Assembly: GCA_020205615.1 (NCBI GenBank)
Contig: CM035153.1
Span: 93,276,792 to 93,340,791, forward strand
Reading direction: 5' to 3'
From: Panax quinquefolius
Lineage: Eukaryota > Streptophyta > Magnoliopsida > Apiales > Araliaceae
DNA: 64,000 nt
The translations under genes and the position numbers were made by a program. Shown in pieces: positions 50,099 to 61,682 of the stretch. The notes below the pieces were generated by a model. The model saw only the letters and a program-made list of their open reading frames with translations. It was not told the DNA's origin and made no database searches. Each line of letters opens with the position of its first letter. Position 1 is the stretch's first letter.

Positions 50099-50100
50099 TC
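49769..50100 (+). repeat. Tat LTR tandem units punctuated by CA/TA microsatellites
   Basis: Three related units of about 52-58 bp (49769-49826, 49920-49971, 50017-50068), each with a TCGATGAGCC-like word and ending in GCGTTTATT or GCGTTTACT, are each followed by a microsatellite: (CA)n(TA)n at 49827-49914, (TA)n at 49972-50013 and (AT)n at 50069-50095. Confidence 0.8.
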
Positions 50101-50206
50101 TGTCGAACTGGAGTTTACTTGAGGCCTTTTCTTTTATTTACATTTAGTCCCTTTGGAGTTTACTTCGTGGCGGTTGATCGCATTCTTCGCTTTAGTTACA
50201 TTTCGA

Positions 50207-50345
50207 TCCCCCATGGAGGTGCTTCATGGTGGTTGATCATGTCCATATATATATATATTTACCACTTTTATATATTTACATTTCTGATCCCCCATGGAGG
50301 TGCTTCGTGGTGGTTAATCATGTCTGTATATATATATTTACAACT
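50207..50345 (+). repeat. Tandem duplication of about 81 bp in the Tat LTR
   Basis: The phrase GATCCCCCATGGAGGTGCTT occurs at about 50206 and 50287, each copy followed by TGGTGGTT, ATCATGTC and a TA run. Confidence 0.85.
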
Positions 50346-50473
50346 TTTATATATATAACTGCTTACTGCTTTTCATATAAACTGCGGTATGATGTGAGCC
50401 TAGGAATCATGTGATCACAGATTCAGTCTACTGAATCTTGATTGGGTTCCCGTGATGGACATTTTCAAATTTA

Positions 50474-50487
50474 TGGCGACTTGTACC
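50474..50487 (+). other. Degenerate tRNA-Arg-type primer site of the Tat element
   Basis: TGGCGACTTGTACC follows a probable LTR end at TTTTCA (50467). Tat and Ogre elements usually prime with tRNA-Arg (TGGCGACTC...). Only the first eight bases agree. Confidence 0.5.
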
Positions 50488-51119
50488 TTATTTACTTATG
50501 CGAATTTCCTTGGATGGTCATTATCATGCCCATGAGGAGTTCGACACTGCTGTATATTATTTTCTCGAAGATGCCTCGCATCTCAAAAATAAAAGCAAAC
50601 CAGCCGAACATTTAATAATAAAATGGAAGTATGAAAATGTCTCAATTCCTATTAAGCACAGGGTTTGAAAAACCTCTATTTATAAAACATCATTGCTATA
50701 TCTTGCTTAAAACTGAATTTTTGTATAAATTCAAACCCTTTGTATATAGGTCTGAACGAGGCCTCGCACTACTTCCAAATAATTGCACATTGATCCACAC
50801 ACACACACACACACATATTCTTATAACAGTTTCTTGAAAAGTCTCTTCATGCTTTCCATTTTCAATTACTTGTAAAAGCATTTACTTGTAATTTCATTCC
50901 ATGTTCATCTTTATGTAATAGAAAATATGAAGAATATTTGTTCATACATGACATGTTATCAAATAACACCCGTTTTTGCAGGATAATATTCCTAAAATGG
51001 GCACATTATAATATCATTTACATTATCCCTAAGACTAAACTACATAAGTCTTTTGTAGGGAAACAATTAGGCATGTTACCATCTCAAAATCCAAAAAGGC
51101 CACGAGCCTACAGCCAATC

Positions 51120-52821
51120 ATGTCTTTTTCTGACCAGTCTAATGTCGTTTCTCGAGAAGAATTTGACGAATTGAGTAAACAAATTATAGATTTAGCTATT
51201 CTGCTAAAAGAATTGCATCAATCTGCTCAGTGTACGAAGATACCTACACATACAGAATCCTCTATACAAGGAGGAAGACAAGGTTTGGATAAAAAAATCC
51301 AGAACCTCAGTTAGATACAACCAACAAAGACCCTGAAAGCACCCAACTTAAAGGAGATCCAGACACCGGTGATATCAGGAAGAAGGTCCTTCAAATGGAG
51401 GAAACTATACGTACTCTCAAAGGGATTGGAACACATGGAAGTATTTCATATGCTGACCTTTGCATATTCCTTGGTGTTCATTATCCAGAGAAATTCAAAA
51501 CCCCTGACTTTGAAAAGTATGATGGATTAGGGGATCCCTATACACATTTAAAAGTGTTCATTGGAGAACTTGGATCTTATGCGAAAAATGAGAAACTCAG
51601 AATGCAGCTATTCCAGAAGAGTTTGACTGGAGAAGCTGTTCATGGTATACCAGATTAGATAACTCCAAGATCCATAGCTGGGAAGAGCTAGCTCACGCCT
51701 TCCTCACTCAATACAGTTTTCAATCTTAGATGGCTTCTGACCAGTACCAGATTACCAAGGTCAAGAAACAGTCTAATGAGTCTTTCAAAGAGTATGCTCA
51801 AAGGTGGAGGCGCCTTGCTGCTCAAGTTATTCCTTCCATGACAGATTCAGAAATGGTCATGACTTTCATATACATAAAGGAAGCTCCTTTCTATGAGAGA
51901 GTCTTAGCTAGTATTGGCAAACCATTCTCTGAAATGATCAAGCACGGAGAGATGGCTGAGATAGGATTGAAGTCCGATAAGATTTAAGACCTAGCCGCTC
52001 TTAAAGTAGTTGCTGAGCACATCCAGTCTGGATCTTATGGAAATAACCCTTGAAGGGTCCATAAAAAGAAAGAGGAGGACGTTTCCTTGATACTACAAGG
52101 TCAAAAAGGTAGTCAGAACATGCCTATACAGAGGAGAAATTACTCCCCTTTCCAAGCACAGTCTTCAAACCCTCCATTGCCTAATGGTGGAGATGCAAAG
52201 CGCCCTCGAATGTTCACACCCTTAGGGGACTCGCTCGAGAATATTCTTGCTCTTTTGACTACTCAAAAGAAAATCACACGTCTTTTTCCACCAACCAACC
52301 CTAATGGGAGGGGTTTCAATGCTACTCGGAAGTGTGCTTATCATGCCAGAGCACCTGGACATGATACTCATGATTATTGGGCCTTGAAACACAAGATCCA
52401 AGATTTGATAGACAACAGTGAGATCGTGGTCACTAAACAAGACCAACCTCATGTGCAAGACAATCCTCTTCCTCAACACAAAGAAGAAAAGGTCGACATG
52501 ATTAGTTGGAGCGCTGGACAGAGTTCTAACTTTAATAGTGAATTATCCCAAACCATCAAAGACGGTGTTGACAGATGGGATTATGCAAAGTTCCAATTTG
52601 TTATGGAACACAAGATGAAAGCTTTTTGCAAAAAAATTGAACAATTGGCAGAACTGGTGACTCATCAGCATCAAGTCACACGCCAGTTAGTTAGTCAGGA
52701 GCATGTCTATTTCCTTCCTTTTGTTATGAATGCTCCACCATCACCCTCAGAAAGCGAAGCTATGGAGGATAAGGTTGCCAAGAGAGAAAATGCTAAAGCC
52801 CGTCGAGATTTTGCCATTTAA
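51120..52821 (+). pseudogene. Tat gag, broken
   Basis: ATG at 51120 (MSFSDQSNVVSREEFDELSK) is the natural start. Segments: an N-terminal coiled region to 51314; capsid-type words PDFEKYDGLGDPYTHLKVFI (51480-51560); FQKSLTGEAVHGIPD; QSNESFKEYAQRWRRLAAQV (51770-51830); then a Cys-His segment CAYHARAPGHDTHDYWALKH (near 52340). The last is the usual Tat C-H-H-C motif with its second Cys changed to Tyr. Stops at about 51312, 51656, 51727 and 51985 interrupt it. Gag would form particles in the cytoplasm. Confidence 0.82.
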
Positions 52822-53630
52822 ATGAAATTAACATACCTGGGCCAACCTATGGAGGAGATATTTCAGATGCTAATCAATGAAGGAAGAATTACCTCCCTTC
52901 TACCTCCAATCAATCCCCGTTCAAGATGGTTCAACTCCGATGGAGTATTTTAATATCATTCACATTCTTGCGGTCACAGCACAGAAAAATGCTGGGCACT
53001 CGGCCACCTTATTCAGAATCTAATCGATAGCAGTGTCCTGCAATTGACAGACGATGGCATTGTGCTACTTGAGAGTGGGAATTCCTGTCCTACCAAATGG
53101 AAGGGATTAATAGCAGTCATATCCACTGAGGCTGATGATACTGTCAAAGTATTTCCCATACAAGCAATTCAACTCAAAGGAGCTGACAATTCTTTGAAAG
53201 TGGCTGCACCAGAGCCAATTTCTTTACCATTCAGACCACAATATCCTATTGTCAGCTTATACAAAGTCCCATGGAATTATGGGGAAGCTGAAGGATCCAC
53301 ATCTCATATTACTGCTACAGTGTCGAAGGAAAATCCACTGTATCTTCCTCAACGGGTTATGAAGCCCACCTTCAAAGCAAAGGGGAAGATTCCCATGGAG
53401 AAGATTGAAAAATTCCTCCGTACTATGGGTTATAATGAAGCCAAGGTTGTTCTAAGCTTAAGAGAAGCTCCACATCAGATCTTAATACTGGACTTAGTTT
53501 TCTCTTCCGAAGATCACAGGAAGATTTTATTAAAGGTTTTGGAAGAAGCCTACTTGCCAAAATCAGTGGATGCGGAAAATTTCAACATCTGGTTGATCAC
53601 ATTTTCAACAACAATGTGATATCCTTCACT
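52822..53630 (+). pseudogene. Tat gag-protease linker with a second Cys-His motif
   Basis: A second copy of the Cys-His motif, HSCGHSTEKCWALGHLIQNL (52958-53019), follows a stop at about 52951. The frame 53044-53619 continues with a domain of unknown role ending in VEEAYLPK-type sequence. Family members usually have this linker between gag and protease. Confidence 0.65.
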
Positions 53631-53672
53631 GATGACGACATACCTCCCAAAGGGACCGGTCATTGAAAGCCA

Positions 53673-53948
53673 TTGCACATTGCAATTTTATCCTCTAGGT
53701 ATATGTTTGCTGGAGTTTTGATAGATGGAGGTTCGTCTCTGAATATCTGTCCTTATGCCACTTTGGTGAAGATGAACATTAATCTAAAAAGGATTCGAAG
53801 TAGCCATACGGTTATCAAAGCTTTTGATGGATCCCAACGATATTCTATCAGAGAGATTGAGCTGGCAATTGAGATTGGTCCAAATACATTCAATGTATCC
53901 TTCCACATCCTCAAAATAGATTCAGGATATAACCTGCTATTGGGGTGA
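53673..53948 (+). pseudogene. Tat aspartic protease, active site D-G-G
   Basis: The active-site loop reads GVLIDGGSSLNICPYATLV; Tat proteases use D-G/S-G here. The strand near the end, YNLLLG, is cut by a TGA where the family continues GRPW; PWIQWLEPF is read just after it. The open piece is about 90 residues, close to a protease core. Confidence 0.8.
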
Positions 53949-54121
53949 CCATGGATCCAATGGCTGGAGCCGTTCCTTCTACACTACATCAATAACTCAA
54001 ATACATTGTCAACAATAACCTACTCACTGTCAATGCTGAGTCGGAATGTCCTGAACAAGGAAATCTACCAATCATTAGCTTCAATTCAAAAGTTGAGCCG
54101 ACCAGTTTTCATACTCTAGAA

Positions 54122-54379
54122 GTGAGTAACACGCAATACCATCCTATTGGAGTGCCACTTCCCATAGCAAAGATTTCTGCCGAGGTTATGTTGGCCACTA
54201 AAGAAATGATGTCATTGGGTCATCAGCCTGGACAAGGGCTTGGTAAAGATAAGAAGGGTATTAAGCACCCTATTCAAGTGTCTAGTCAAACTGGGACATC
54301 CGGACTAGGCTATTCTGCCAGTTCCAGTCACAGGAATCCTCATAAGCACAAGCAGGTTGCTCAAGCTTCTGCCACATGA
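54122..54379 (+). pseudogene. G-patch domain downstream of the Tat protease
   Basis: The segment EMMSLGHQPGQGLGKDKKGI fits the G-patch pattern of spaced glycines and hydrophobics (residues about 20-55 of the frame), followed by TSGLGYSASS. G-patches bind nucleic acid or activate helicases and also follow the protease in some retroviruses. It is in frame after the protease with a short linker. Confidence 0.7.
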
Positions 54380-54427
54380 CAATTTTCTCCATCTGCACCT
54401 CATGAGCGGATACAGTCTCCGGTAAAG

Positions 54428-55165
54428 GTGCCAGCCCATGTTATGGCTATACTGTTTCCCAAACTAGTACCATTCAAAGCAAAAGAGGTCCTGATTCCTG
54501 ATCCCGAAGTGGAAGAAAGGGAGCGAAAACATAAACATGACATCGCCCTGATGATGTCAGGCATACGCATCATTGTCCACGATGAACATACAAATAGATA
54601 TACCCCAGACGATGATTGCCCAGATGTTATGGTCATCATTCGAGAGAAGGAGGACGATGACAGCCCCTTCATCACTACAGTCCATCAGGACTTTGCCCTT
54701 GACAATTGGAGAAGCACACCATGCATTGGTCGACGAGGGTAAATCGGGCAGAAAATCCCTCTGCCATGTAGATAACTTTAATTGCTTACTTTTCTATATA
54801 GTATTAGCAGTTATTTTATCAGTACATGCTAACGCTTGTGTATGATTAAAAAATTTCATATATTAAGTGAAAGCATATTTTGTTTCAGGACTCTGAATTT
54901 AGATGTGCCTGTACTTGCTGATGAGGTGTCTTTTCTCCACAAGAACTGTAACTTTGATGCAAAGTTGGACTCAGACTTGATGGAAATACAAGAGGATATT
55001 GAGACACCTCAGGAGATTAAGGAATGGGTCACAGATAAACCTAAACCCAACCTTAACCAAACCACTTCTTTTAATCTTGGAACCTTAAAAAGCCCTAAGT
55101 TAATCCAGATTGGTTCAGACCTCATCCCAAACCAACATTATGACATGGTTGCGCTACTAACCTAA
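54428..55165 (+). pseudogene. Tat linker between G-patch and RT
   Basis: Two frames (54428-54742; 54836-55165) carry acidic low-complexity sequence and then PQEIKEWVTDKPKPNLNQT, the spacer that precedes RT in Tat elements. No enzymatic motif is seen. Confidence 0.6.
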
Positions 55166-55174
55166 TTCCAGGAT

Positions 55175-55990
55175 GTGTTTGCATGGTCTCACGAAGATAT
55201 GGTGGGTATTTCCACTTACATTGTTCTTCATTGCCTTCCCATTAAAGAGGGATTTAAGCCAGTTAGGCAGAAACTCAGGCGATTAAAACATGAGTGGAGT
55301 TTAAAGGTTAAAGAAGAAATTGTGAAACAATTTCAAGTTGGAATTATAATGGTGTCTACATATCCGGAGTGGATATCCAACATTGTTCTCGTGCCTAAAC
55401 CAGGAGGAAAGGTGCGAGTTTATGTGGATTACCGGGATCTGAACAAAGCTTGCCTTAAAGATAGCTTTCCCGTACCCTTTATCCACATTCTAATTGACAA
55501 TACTGCTCAATATGACATGTACTCCTTTGCTGATTGCTTTACGAGGTACCATCAAATTATGGTCGCTGAGGAGGACTGTGAGAAAACTGCTTTCATCACG
55601 CCTTGGGGAACATTCTGCTACAGACGGTTGTCATTCGGTCTCATTAATGCCGGGGCAGCCTACCAGAAAGCTATGGTGGCTCTCTTCCACTATTTAATGC
55701 ACAAAGAGATAGAGATCTACATGGATGGCATCATTGTCAAGTTCTGAAGGGAAGAAGACCACTTAGACCATCTCAAAAAGCTCTTCAACAGGTTGCGTAA
55801 GTACAAATTGAAGTTGAATCCAGCCAAGTGCGCCTTTAGTGTCAAATCAGGCAAGTTGCTAGGTTTTCTAGTCAGCCACAAAGGAATTGAGCTGGATCCC
55901 ACCAAAATCTAGGCCATCAAGGAAATGCCCATTCCTCAGACAGAGAAGGAAATACAGGGATTTTTGGAAAGAATCAACTTCATTAACAGG
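55175..55990 (+). pseudogene. Tat reverse transcriptase, catalytic box mutated
   Basis: RT motifs in order: YPEWISNIVLVPKPGGKVRV, DYRDLNKACLKDSFPVP, MYSFADCFTRYHQIMVAEED (motif A; the catalytic Asp is present in FADCF), PWGTFCYRRLSFGLINAGAA, and EIYMDGIIVK (motif C). Motif C should be YVDD or YMDD; the second Asp is Gly here, which would abolish catalysis. A stop follows at 55745, after which EEDHLDHLKKLFNRLRKYKL and GFLVSHKGIELDPTKI are read, so the domain is otherwise complete. Confidence 0.85.
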
Positions 55991-56530
55991 TTTATTTCTT
56001 AACTCACAGCAACCTGTGAGCCCATCTTCAAATTATTAAGGAAGAACTCCTCCATGAAATTGAACGATGAGTGTCAGAAAGCCTTCCTTACAATCAAGGA
56101 GCAGCTGGTTAACGCTCCTATTTTGGTACCACCCAAGGATGATGTTCCCCTATTCATGTACCTGTCCATTAATGACAATTCCATGGGCTGTATGCTGGGG
56201 CAAAAAGACGATAGAGGCCAAGAACGATCAATTTCTACCTCAACAAAAGAGTCAGCAGCAATGAACACAAGTACACTATGATTGAGAAGACTTGTTATGC
56301 TTTAGCATGGGCTTCCATGAGGTTACAATATTACCTCCATGGTCACACAACTCATCTCATATCCCGCTTGGATCCTCTCAAATACGTGTTCAGTAAGCCC
56401 ATACTCAATTGTCGGCTGTCCAGATGGTAGTTGATCCTACAGCAGTTTGACATCGTCTATGTGACACAAAAGTCTGTCAAAGGTCAAGGAATTATGGATC
56501 AACTGGCCACCGCACCTACAGGGGATTACA
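55991..56530 (+). pseudogene. Tat RNase H (Ty3-type), decayed
   Basis: NDECQKAFLTIKEQLVNAPI and DNSMGCMLGQKDDRGQER belong to the connection and Ty3-type RNase H. The later frame reads TMIEKTCYALAWASMRLQYY and HGHTTHLISRLDPLKYVFSK. Stops and at least one frameshift near 56230-56280 break it. Confidence 0.75.
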
Positions 56531-56585
56531 AGCCCTTGGAAACATATTTCCCTGATGAAGGGGTAATGGCAGTTCAACAACACCA

Positions 56586-57000
56586 TCAATACGATGCATG
56601 CCACACATGGAGAATGTATTTTGATGGGGCTGTTAACACAGAAGGCTCTGGAGCTGGAGCAGTTCTAGTGTCCAGTACGGGAGAGCAGTATCCCGTCGCT
56701 GTCAAATTGTAGTTTGTCAGCACCAACAACACAAAATTGAGTATGAAGGTCAGATTCATGGGGCTAAAACTTGCCCGTTCAATGGGCATCAGGCGGTTAA
56801 ATGTCTTTGGGGATTCAGAGTTGGTAATCAAACAATCCACATGAATCTATTAAACCAAGGAACTACATTTGCTACCTTACCATCGACAAGTTTTACAGAT
56901 GGCTTTGGAGTTCGAAGAAATCTCCTTTCTACACATTCCTCGTAATAGGAATGATTTTATGGATGCATTAGCAACGCTGGCCTCCTTGATTCACATACCT
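56586..57000 (+). pseudogene. Second (archaeal-type) RNase H of the Tat element
   Basis: RMYFDGAVNTEGSGAGAVLV holds the first catalytic Asp. After a stop at 56710 the Glu-bearing helix is readable only in a shifted frame near 56738, and FGDSELVIKQST (second Asp, near 56820) is followed by another stop. Then RNRNDFMDALATLASL closes the domain. This extra RNase H is a hallmark of the Tat lineage. Confidence 0.82.
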
Positions 57001-58370
57001 GAAAAGGAAAACATGCCAAGCATCACATTTACCCTGCAAAAGGCCCCAGCTTATGGGAACTATGTTGGAGAAGTATCAGATGAGCTACCTCCCATCCATA
57101 ACCCTTGGTATCAACATATCAAGGAGTATCTGCGAGATGGATCTACACCCACTGAGGCGAGCCTGACTGAGAAGAGGCGGATCCATCGACTTACTATGAA
57201 ATTCTACCTGAGCGAAGATGCACTCTACAAAAGAGATGCAGGATTAGGTCTCCTCAAATGTCTGGACAAAGACCAAGCTCAGAGGCTCATGGATGAGATC
57301 CATGGTGGAGTATGTGGCCCACATATGAGCGGACCCGTACTTGTTAAGAAAATCCTCAAAACAGGGCATTATTGGCTTACGCTCAGAGCTGACTGTGATG
57401 ATCACGTCAAGAGGTGCTATCAATGCCAAATTCATGGGAATGCAATCCACACCCCTCCAAGGGAACTCCATAATATGAGTTCACCATGGCCCTTCTCAAT
57501 GTGGGGAATGGACGTGATCGGGCCCATCGAGCCGAGCCCAAAGCTAGTAATGGACATCGATTCATATTCACCATGATCGACTACTGCACCAAATGGGTAA
57601 AAGCAGCCTCCTTTCCCAGGGTTACCAAGGAAGTCATCATTGCTTTCATCAGAAACAATGTCGTATGTCGATATGGACAACCAGAGGTCATTGTGTCAGA
57701 CAATGCTAAGAACCTCAAAAACAAAATGATGTAGGAGTTATGCAGTAAATTACACATCAATCACCTTAACTCCGTTATCTATCGTCCAAAGATGAATGGT
57801 TCTGTTGAAGCGGCTAATAAAAATATCAAGAAGATCATGCAGAAAATATCCGCCAATCACAAAGGATGGCCTGACCTCTTGCCTCTGACTTTATTAGCCT
57901 ATAGAACTTCAATGCGTACTTCCACTGGGGCAACCCCCTACTCATTAGCCTATAGGATGGAAGCAGTGCTCCCCATAGAGGTGGAAATGGAATCCCTCAG
58001 AGTGTTGATGGATGCTCAACTAGATGAAGACCAATGGGTACAAGATAGGTATCACCAATTGTCTCTAATAGAAGAAAGGCGAACCACGGCTATCTTCCAT
58101 GGTCAGTTATATCAGCAAAGGATCGTACGATCCTACAATAGAAAAGTCTGGCTACGACATTTCAAACAACATGACTTGGTTTTAAAGAAGATCATTGACA
58201 ACCAAGATAAATCCAAGGGAAAATCGCTCCTAACTAGGAAGGCCCATTTGTTGTCAAGGAGGTATTGAAAGGAGGCGCTCTCAGACTACAGGAAATGGAT
58301 GGCGATGAATTTCCATAACTTATTAACTCGGACACCGTGAAACGGTATTATGTCTGAAGTTACCATCAAG
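57001..58370 (+). pseudogene. Tat integrase, broken
   Basis: The HHCC zinc region is intact: MDEIHGGVCGPHMSG, then GHYWLTLRADCDDHVKRCYQ and CQIHGN. The catalytic core starts with WGMDVIGPIEP (first Asp). A frameshift near 57530 leads to FTMIDYCTKWVKAASFPRVT and IVSDNAKNL (second Asp), and a stop at 57732 precedes NGSVEAANKNIKKIMQKISA (catalytic Glu). The C-terminal piece runs to about 58355. All three catalytic residues survive in pieces. Confidence 0.85.
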
Positions 58371-58518
58371 CAAACATCCTGGTTTTTGGATCATCAAATC
58401 ACCAGTCATTTCGGTTTCTAACCCTTTTACATACTCTTCTGCCCCTCAGGGAAATATACACTTCAAACCAGCAGCCTGGTTTCACCTCATTTCAAACCTT
58501 CCATACAATTTCGGTTAT

Positions 58519-58726
58519 CCTAAGACGGGATTGAACCTTTCACACTTGCATTTTATCTTAAAGATGGGATTAAACTTTTCTACGCTTGCAGTTTGTCCTG
58601 AAGGCGGGATCAAACTTTTTCCGCACCTGTAGCTTGTCCCTATCATGGGATCAAACTTTCTTCTCCCCGCAATATAGCCTGCACATGGGATTCACACTTC
58701 TCTTCAGTTGCAATTCGTCCTGAGGG
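58519..58726 (+). repeat. Five tandem 40-bp repeats after Tat pol
   Basis: Each unit has the form CCT-GGGATCAAACTTT-CGC-TTGCAGTTTGT with variation (for example GGCGGGATCAAACTTTTTCC). They lie just after the integrase end in the 3' non-coding region. Confidence 0.8.
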
Positions 58727-59240
58727 GCGAACTACGTTGACTTGATCTCCTTTATACCCAGGAGTACGTAGGCAACCATATTCTATATGGCCTGGATGCA
58801 ATAAAAAAAAACACCAAAACATTTCTGCCCTTTCTTTGTAAAAAAAAAAACAAAAATACTTCTACACCCTTTTTCTTCAATAAAGCTTCTACACCCATCT
58901 GCCTTCATATTCCGCGTTGAACCTCTTACACCAGGTTTAAACTACGTAGACCTGATCTCCTCTTCAATAGGAGTATGTAGGCAGCCATTTATGGTTCGGT
59001 CTAACCCCCTACCAGAACAAAAATACTTATCACACGGTACTAGGATCAAAACTTCAATCCACCACATTTCATCGGCTTTAGACCAAAGGGATGGAATTAC
59101 CTAACATCTTCTCACCAATAGGAGATTCGGCGACCATCTAAGCTGCGGTTGTGCCTCAAAGAGCAACACCAATCCATAAGAGATGGAATTAACTAGGATT
59201 CTCACAAATAAAAGTACTGGTAACCATCTGTGGTGCGGTC
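58727..59240 (+). repeat. Tat 3' motif repeats (GTAGACCTGATCTCC ... AGTACGTAGGCA)
   Basis: GAACTACGTTGACTTGATCT with GAGTACGTAGGCAACC (58729-58783) recurs as AACTACGTAGACCTGATCTC with GAGTATGTAGGCAGCC (58938-58987), and two weaker versions follow at about 59100-59150 and 59190-59240. This motif pair is common in plant Tat/Ogre 3' regions. It separates pol from the antisense genes. Confidence 0.7.
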
Positions 59241-59575
59241 AATCTTAGAGAGGAAAAGCCACACTCCTCTCCACATTTCCATACATAAACCATTCCCAAG
59301 ACACCAAAGATGGTAGGGATACATACAGATTAATGATCCATTCTGAGAGATCCTACGATGACTCAATGTCCACATATCAAGGATAAGTTTAGAATGCATC
59401 AAGATCACAAGCCCTGAAGAAACAGGCAAATATCAAGCAAGTATCAAGGTGCAACTAAAAGGGAAGTAAATCAAAATATATTTCTCTGCCATATATAATA
59501 CTGTTTGATATATAAAATATGTGCTGTACATGACAAAATGGCTAAGCTAGTCTGTACAGGAAAATACAAAGCTAT

Positions 59576-61293
59576 TTACGGATCTGTGTGTATGCGAACT
59601 ATTAGATCTAACATAACATCCCTCTCTGAAGAAGGAGGTAATGCTGCAAGCTCCTGCCCAATGGTATCTACATGAGCTAGTAGATCCGAGGCTAACTGCA
59701 TGGTGGCATGATGCTCATCAATATATGTACTCATATCGGCAAGGATGCCAGTCATACGGGATCTCACTAAAGTACTGTTTGCGACAGCCACATCCCGGGC
59801 AGATAGGGCAGCATCCCGCTCCACAATCAATGCATCTCTGGCTGATCTAGCCTCGTCTCTCTCTAATAGAGTTGCGTCTCTCACATCAAGAGCTATCAAC
59901 ATCGAGGCCCTAGCTTGATCTCTCTCATAGGTCATCAGATGTAGACTCTGCTCCAAATACTATGCTGAATGCTGAATGACAGTAGCACTCATAGTGGGAG
60001 AATCCATCACAAATGCTGGCAACCCAGCAGTTAAATCCTCCTCGATGGGAATATCAGCCTCTTCTATAGGCTCCTCATCATCAGAATCAGTCCCCTGCAC
60101 TGTGGATACTACCACAACCGATGCAGTCTTTGTCTCCATCCATGCGAAATACTCTGCAGAATAACCCGGATGGCTGATAGAAAACTCAGATAGCTCTAGC
60201 TGATCCCAACAGGCATACAACATGGATCTGTCCTCTGCTGATAAATGTCGAGAAGCAAAGCGCTGACTTGATGCCCCCTCAAAAGGATGAAAGTCCTGGA
60301 ACTGGTCAAATTGACACATCATGGCCAGTGGGTGGTAAGTAATCATACCTCTCAAGCCAGCCAGAGGAAGATAATCCATGCCTGGATCATGAGTAATGAA
60401 GCTGTAGGGTGAACTAAGCCTTGTACACGGCAGTATAGCGAACAAATCTCCAATCTCTGCCAGGAAAGCGGACCAAGATGCAACATCTATACACTCCGCA
60501 GGCTGAAAGGAGTACCACATGGCTATATCATGGGTGAAACAATATCCATGCTGTCTAAATGTGCCAATCGGTCTCAAGTGTGACATAAACCACACGTCGA
60601 TAAAGACGACCGAAGCCGCTCAGAAACACTCTCCTGCCAGATAAGTGCAGCTGTATGTAGCTGACGTTAGAGTCATTGCAATAATCATCAGTATGATGGT
60701 ATGACCCTCCCTGAGAGCACTCACTGCCATAATGACGCTAATGTCCAACCCATCTATGTATCGTGGCATGTAGACGTACGAAAGTATGCACAATAGCAAT
60801 ACATCCACACTAGCTGAATGCCAATAATCCTTTGGTGTGGTGAAATCCTAGGAATATCGTGCATAACTATCCTTTGAGCCAATCTATGAAACAAAAAATG
60901 CTGGGATATCACATGACCAGATGTGAGCTCATCCTGTACCACTCTATGCCTCAAGCCAGTGAGGGTCATGAACTACCTACTCATGTCTCCAATTGCCATA
61001 TGCACGCAAGGTCTGTCCAGTGGCATCATCGTCAAACGTGCATACTCCTCTAAAGTAGGAGTCAACTCCTGGGTCCCAAATCAGAAAACCTGCCTCTCCG
61101 ATACCTAGTGCTCCAGCATGCCCTCCACGAATCCTGTGGGAACCTAAAACATCCACAGGGTCATAGTATGCTATAATAAATGATCTACAGTCATCCTGTC
61201 TGATGGTGACATGCTATCATACCACGATCGCATACCCGATGCCACCAAAGATGGTGGGGTATGATCAATACGTCTAACTATCAAAGAAGACAT
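59576..61293 (-). pseudogene. Antisense gene 2: DUF7745-like protein with C-terminal coiled coil
   Basis: ATG at 61293 opens MSSLIVRRIDHTPPSLVASG. The next part holds FGTQELTPTLEEYARL (near 61060), a signature of the plant DUF7745 family. Further words: SVDVLLLCILSYVYMPRYID (near 60780), VFIDVWFMSHLRP (near 60600) and MDYLPLAGLRGMITYHPLAM (near 60360), which fit the PLLG-RG-I-Y-P pattern of the family. The C-terminus (59576-59956) is a heptad-rich coiled coil with ERDEARSARDALIVERDAAL. In-frame stops near 61180-61080, a shift near 60830 and a stop at about 60618 break it. Its function is unknown; it is transcribed against the element. Confidence 0.75.
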
Positions 61294-61682
61294 CTGTACG
61301 GGCCGTATCATAAGACCATCCATGGGTCAATGCTGAATATCTCTGGACATACATACATATGCATAACATAATAACATGCATGATACAATAGATGGCAATA
61401 TGATATAGGGAATAGAAAACTGTAAATACATTCCTAAGTATATCATCATCTAATACATCTCTATACAACTAAAATACAGGGGAATGGGACAAAAATGCCC
61501 TACAACAAACAGAGGCCTATCAAAAGATATAAAGAGAATGGGGCGAAGCTACCCAATGTCTAAATAGAGGCCTATCAAAAGAGATAATGAGAATATACAT
61601 CAGAAGAAGTCAATGGTATCGATGTCTACATCATCAATCCTGTCTACCTGATGTAACTCCTCCTGAGTCATTGGATCTCTAC

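Noticed and set aside
54400..54675. 91-codon minus-strand frame
   Set aside because: Antisense shadow of the Tat linker coding region.
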